Under the pieces are notes generated by a model. It did no database searches, was not told the origin of the DNA, and saw nothing but the letters and a program-made list of their open reading frames with translations. The translations under genes were made by a program, and so were the position numbers. Shown here piece after piece: positions 61,478 to 64,000 of a DNA stretch of 64,000 bases. The stretch spans positions 62,001-126,000 of the forward strand of contig CATLAL010000003.1 in assembly GCA_949878425.1 (NCBI GenBank), written 5' to 3'. The stretch is from an uncultured Oscillospiraceae bacterium (GTDB lineage Bacteria; Bacillota; Clostridia; Oscillospirales; Oscillospiraceae). The stretch's first letter is position 1. Each line of letters begins with the position of its first letter.

Positions 61478-61525
61478 CTGTTCTATAGACTTGCTGTTTG
61501 AGCGCGTCAATATTTTAAACAAGCC

Positions 61526-61689
61526 CTAGTACTCCACCAAGTTAGGAATTGCAAGCTGCGCTTGGAGATGGATTTTCGCAGGGCAAGGCGGAGGATGCGG
61601 GCGGGCTGACGCCCGCCAAAGACGACAACGCAGCCCTGCGGGAATCCGGCCCAAGCCAATTGCAAGTTCCAGGCTTGGTGGAGTACTAG
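61526..61689. mobile_element. MITE-like element with 16-bp terminal inverted repeats
   Basis: 164 bp bounded by CTAGTACTCCACCAAG (61526-61541) and CTTGGTGGAGTACTAG (61674-61689), a perfect pair; similarity continues inward for about 15 more bp (GGAA..TTGCAA). The interior is GC-rich and contains GGGCGGGCTGACGCCCGCC and CGCAGGGC/GCCCTGCG palindromes. No coding capacity. CTAG at both ends may be the target. Confidence 0.8.
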
Positions 61690-61763
61690 AGTCCGTTTGG
61701 AACTCCCGCCGCACACGGGCTTGACGGCGGATTATCCGCATATGTCGAGAATTAAACAGGTCT

Positions 61764-61808
61764 AAAAAGCAAGCCCCCGCAGGGCGCATAGCCGCCTCGG
61801 GGACTTGC
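61764..61808 (-). terminator. Intrinsic terminator of the small membrane protein gene
   Basis: Imperfect stem GCAAGTCCCCG/CGGGGGCTTGC (61798-61808 with 61769-61779) with an 18-nt loop, followed in the minus direction by TTTTTAG. Confidence 0.8.
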
Positions 61809-61827
61809 CGTCCAGGCCAGGTGGGCA

Positions 61828-62010
61828 CTATTCATAGAAGAGATCGTCGTCGTAATCGTCGAACTCAGGGCAGCCGCCGGACAGCTTCTTCTTTAAGCCG
61901 GCGATATTCTCCGCCAGCTTATCCCAGCAGCCGACAATTACGCAGACAATACCAGCCACCGCCAAAGAAAGGCCTACGACCTTTAACACCAAGCTCCAAG
62001 TGTTTTTCAT
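61828..62010 (-). CDS. Small single-span membrane protein
   Basis: 60 residues. One hydrophobic segment (about 8-28: LVLKVVGLSLAVAGIVCVIV) with a basic middle (KKKLSGG) and a strongly acidic C-terminus (DDYDDDLFYE). No family recognised. Its ATG has GGGAGG eight nt upstream, a good promoter lies in front and an intrinsic terminator follows, so a small expressed protein is well supported. Confidence 0.8.
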   Translation of the reverse strand: MKNTWSLVLKVVGLSLAVAGIVCVIVGCWDKLAENIAGLKKKLSGGCPEFDDYDDDLFYE

Positions 62011-62042
62011 GGTAAGAACCTCCCATATCGAAACTAAGCTAT

Positions 62043-62071
62043 AGTATACAGCATTCCGGAGAAAATTACAA
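62043..62071 (-). promoter_or_regulatory. Promoter of the small membrane protein
   Basis: Minus strand -35 TTGTAA (62071-62066), 17-bp spacer, -10 TATACT (62048-62043). Confidence 0.8.
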
Positions 62072-62106
62072 TCCTTTTTTCACACTCCCTGTAAAAATGT
62101 TATCGT

Positions 62107-62151
62107 CGGCAGAGCTGAAGAGAAGCCAAAGGCTTCTCTTCAGCTCTGCCG
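62107..62151. repeat. Long perfect hairpin
   Basis: 21-bp stem (62107-62127 with 62131-62151) around AAA; arms include GAGCTGAAGAGAAGCC. No T-run on either side. Upstream of the small membrane protein promoter and downstream of birA; perhaps a bidirectional insulator or an element end. Confidence 0.7.
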
Positions 62152-62165
62152 GGGCAATAATCGAA

Positions 62166-62192
62166 CAGCCGCTTCATCTATGAGAGCGGCTG
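62166..62192 (-). terminator. Hairpin after birA
   Basis: 8-bp stem CAGCCGCT/AGCGGCTG with an 11-nt loop about 62 nt after the birA stop. T-run is weak. Confidence 0.45.
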
Positions 62193-62253
62193 CTAAAGTA
62201 AGTCCTATTTCAATTTAAATACGGAGGAATCAAGGAATCCCCCCTCTGGCTTC

Positions 62254-63237
62254 TCAGGCGTACCCATACAGTCCCCGTACGGACACCTCGCCGGTGCGTA
62301 TGGTGGTCTTTGTCCCATCCGGCAGAAGGACCACCAGTCCAAGCTGGCTGTCTACATCCAGCGCCAGCGCCTCTATCTGGCGGTCTGTCCAAAGCAGCTT
62401 TACCTGTTTCCCCAGGGTGACGCAGTCCCTGCGGTAATGATCCACCCAGCCGCTCACATCGCCGCCCATGGTGTCTGAAAGCTGGTAGAGCTCCTCGATC
62501 ATGGCGGCCGCCAGGGCGGGCCGGGATACCGTATATCCCTCCATGGCCAGGGACGTGGCAATCTCTGCCACCTCGGGCCCAAAGTCCTCTCTGCTGTGGC
62601 TGACATTGACGCCTGCGCCGATTACCAGGGTTTCCACCATTCCCGTCTCCCCTTCTATAGAAAGCTCTGTCAGGATGCCGCAAAGCTTCTTTCCATGGAG
62701 CACCAGATCATTGGGCCACTTGATCCCCGGGCGGATGCCGGCCGTGCGCTCCACCGCGTTACAAACAGCGGCGGCAGCCATTCCAGACGCCCCCAGCAGC
62801 GCCTCCGGCGGCACCTCCGGCCGGAACAGAACGGAGAGATACACGCCCCGATCCGGCGGCGAGACAAATTTTCTCGTCATGCGGCCCCGTCCAGCGGTCT
62901 GGCAGTTGGCCGTGGCCACGGTTCTATGGGACGCGCCCAGCAGCGCCTCCCGCTTCAGATAGGAGTTGGTGGAGTCCACCTCTTTCAGGCACCGAAGATC
63001 CGGGCAGTCCCGTCCCAGGTGCCAACGGATCTCCCGCTCCACCAGAACGTCCGGTGTGAAGGCCAGACGGTACCCAAGCCCCGTGCGCCCCTCAATGGTG
63101 TAGCCGTCCCGGCGAAGGCCCTCAATGGCCTTCCACACCGCCGCCCGGCTGATGCCCAGCTGCTGGCTGAGCTCTTGGCCAGATACAAACTCCTCCGGTT
63201 TCTGCCGCAGTAGCGCGTAGACCCTCTCCCTGCTCAT
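62254..63237 (-). CDS. birA: Biotin-protein ligase with DNA-binding domain
   Basis: 327 residues. N-terminal winged helix (SGQELSQQLGISRAAVWKAI), then the BPL catalytic domain: VDSTNSYLK, TAGRGRMTRKF (biotinyl-AMP loop), IKWPNDLVLHGKKLCGIL and the C-terminal SH3-like part. It attaches biotin to carboxylases and represses biotin genes. The start at 63237 has AGGAG at 7 nt; frame upstream is spurious. Confidence 0.96.
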   Translation of the reverse strand: MSRERVYALLRQKPEEFVSGQELSQQLGISRAAVWKAIEGLRRDGYTIEGRTGLGYRLAFTPDVLVEREIRWHLGRDCPDLRCLKEVDSTNSYLKREALLGASHRTVATANCQTAGRGRMTRKFVSPPDRGVYLSVLFRPEVPPEALLGASGMAAAAVCNAVERTAGIRPGIKWPNDLVLHGKKLCGILTELSIEGETGMVETLVIGAGVNVSHSREDFGPEVAEIATSLAMEGYTVSRPALAAAMIEELYQLSDTMGGDVSGWVDHYRRDCVTLGKQVKLLWTDRQIEALALDVDSQLGLVVLLPDGTKTTIRTGEVSVRGLYGYA

Positions 63238-63269
63238 CCTTTCACTCCTCTCATTTGTACTATAGAGAC

Positions 63270-63335
63270 AGTATAACACCGTCCGCTCTATTTGTAAACC
63301 AAAAAATGGAAGTTACGTTTTTTGGTTGGTTTACA
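63270..63335 (-). promoter_or_regulatory. birA promoter with inverted repeat
   Basis: Minus strand -35 TTTACA (63298-63293), 17-bp spacer, -10 TATACT (63275-63270). Half-sites TGTAAACC (63293-63300) and GGTTTACA (63328-63335) face each other around a CCAAAAAA/TTTTTTGG pair. The halves resemble BirA operator arms, though the 27-bp spacing is larger than the usual 15-16. Confidence 0.65.
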
Positions 63336-63556
63336 GCCCTGGGCGCGTCCAGCCGCCGCTCTTTTCCCTTTTAGGGGAGACCGGCCCGGCGGCTTTGTCC
63401 ATTTTCGCCAGCTCAAGGCGGATCGGGGACAAATCCGGCCCGTTTTCTGGATACCCGTCCAAAATCTGCGGATAGAAAGAACGCGCCGCACGCAGGAAAA
63501 CCGCACATCCCGGACGCCCCGGTGCGCACAGGGAAGGTTTTACCCGATTCTTCTTA
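63336..63556. other. Intergenic stretch, nothing recognised
   Basis: Short open frames on both strands have no ribosome binding site and no family likeness. No strong hairpin seen. Confidence 0.5.
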
Positions 63557-63585
63557 TTGAAAATAGGCGGAATCTGTTGTATAAT
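63557..63585 (+). promoter_or_regulatory. Promoter of the RluA-type gene
   Basis: -35 TTGAAA (63557-63562), 17-bp spacer, -10 TATAAT (63580-63585). Start codon 31 nt downstream. Confidence 0.85.
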
Positions 63586-63615
63586 TCATAAGGATAACAC
63601 TGCGGGAGGCGGAGC

Positions 63616-64000
63616 ATGGCCGGTTTGGAACTGGTGGTAACGGCGGAACAGGACGGACGGACCGTCCGCTCTCTGCTGAAATATGAGCTGGGCCTCTCCA
63701 CTACCCGGATTAACCGCCTGAAGCGGACGGAGACCGGTCTCACGGTAAACGGCGTCCGAGTTTTTACCTCCGCCGTCCTCCGGGCCGGGGACCGGCTGGC
63801 AGTGGAACTGGACGCGGCGGAGCGGGCCACCGCCGTACCGCCTGTCCCCATGGAGCTGGACATCCTCTTTGAGGACGAGCACCTGCTGATCCTCAACAAG
63901 CCCGCGCCTCTAGCTGTGATCCCCTCCTCCCTATCCCCCGGAGAGCCCACCCTGGCAAGCGGTTTGGCCGCCTACCTGGGCGGCGGCTTTTCCTTCCATC
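63616..64000 (+). CDS. RluA-family pseudouridine synthase, N-terminal part
   Basis: 128 codons visible before the window ends. GGAGGCGGAGC precedes the ATG. The first about 75 residues form an S4-like RNA-binding domain (SLLKYELGLSTTRINRLKR, LTVNGVRV, LRAGDRL). Then ILFEDEHLLILNKPAPLAVI, the opening of the RluA catalytic domain (usually VVNKPAGLLVHP). The catalytic RLD motif would lie beyond the edge. rRNA or tRNA target unknown. Confidence 0.88.
   Translation, partial: MAGLELVVTAEQDGRTVRSLLKYELGLSTTRINRLKRTETGLTVNGVRVFTSAVLRAGDRLAVELDAAERATAVPPVPMELDILFEDEHLLILNKPAPLAVIPSSLSPGEPTLASGLAAYLGGGFSFH

Overview
The window looks like a chromosomal segment of a high-GC, Gram-positive gut anaerobe of the class Clostridia, most likely Oscillospiraceae (Flavonifractor / Pseudoflavonifractor / Lawsonibacter type). 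The reasons are a PolC-type replicase, the Firmicutes gene order pyrH-frr-uppS-cdsA-dxr-rseP-ispG-polC, the two-subunit glycine decarboxylase, a Pel polysaccharide locus without outer-membrane genes, and strong AGGAGG ribosome binding sites in GC-rich DNA. The genus is inference. Nearly all genes lie on the minus strand. No rRNA, tRNA or CRISPR array was recognised.

Region 1 (1-2.3 kb) is a BlaI/BlaR1-type sensor-repressor pair with its own promoter-operator. Region 2 (2.3-15.5 kb) is a co-directional catabolic block, in transcription order: class II aldolase, PPi-type phosphofructokinase, a TIM-like isomerase, a LarA-like nickel racemase homologue, a decayed GNAT gene, a TauCBA-like ABC importer, a DUF4838 glycosidase-like protein, a NagB-like sugar-phosphate enzyme, a ROK repressor and a TauE-like anion exporter. 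Three of the enzymes carry changes at textbook catalytic or phosphate-binding positions, so the block may be an undescribed sugar or sulfonate pathway.

Region 3 (15.6-31.5 kb) is an 11-gene operon that resembles a Gram-positive Pel exopolysaccharide cluster: a PelD-like c-di-GMP receptor fused to an SDR domain, a PelE-like protein, a DUF2194 protein, PelF and PelG. It is extended by a DUF2304 protein, two more glycosyltransferases, two DUF4874/DUF4832 proteins and a large polytopic membrane protein. It has a near-consensus promoter, a structured leader and an intrinsic terminator. An XRE regulator with nested inverted repeats is divergent from it.

Region 4 (32.0-39.6 kb) is the glycine cleavage operon behind a tandem glycine riboswitch. 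It encodes a GcvT-GlyA fusion, GcvH, GcvPA, GcvPB and a lipoate ligase. Region 5 (39.7-53.7 kb) holds housekeeping genes: ligA, polC, ispG, rseP, a TIM-barrel isomerase, dxr, cdsA, uppS, frr and pyrH. Region 6 (53.8-64 kb) is mixed: an LPG-synthase-TM-like protein, an IS630 relic, a GntR-regulated ABC transporter, a Dph6-like PP-loop ATPase, an IS200/IS605 relic, rpmF with its YceD partner, a VTC-like protein, a MITE-like element, a small membrane protein, birA and the start of a RluA-type pseudouridine synthase.

A family of AT-rich hairpin repeats, with an end like GTATGCC and often a second GCGAAAC/GTTTCGC stem, occurs in many intergenic gaps and is described under repeats and findings.
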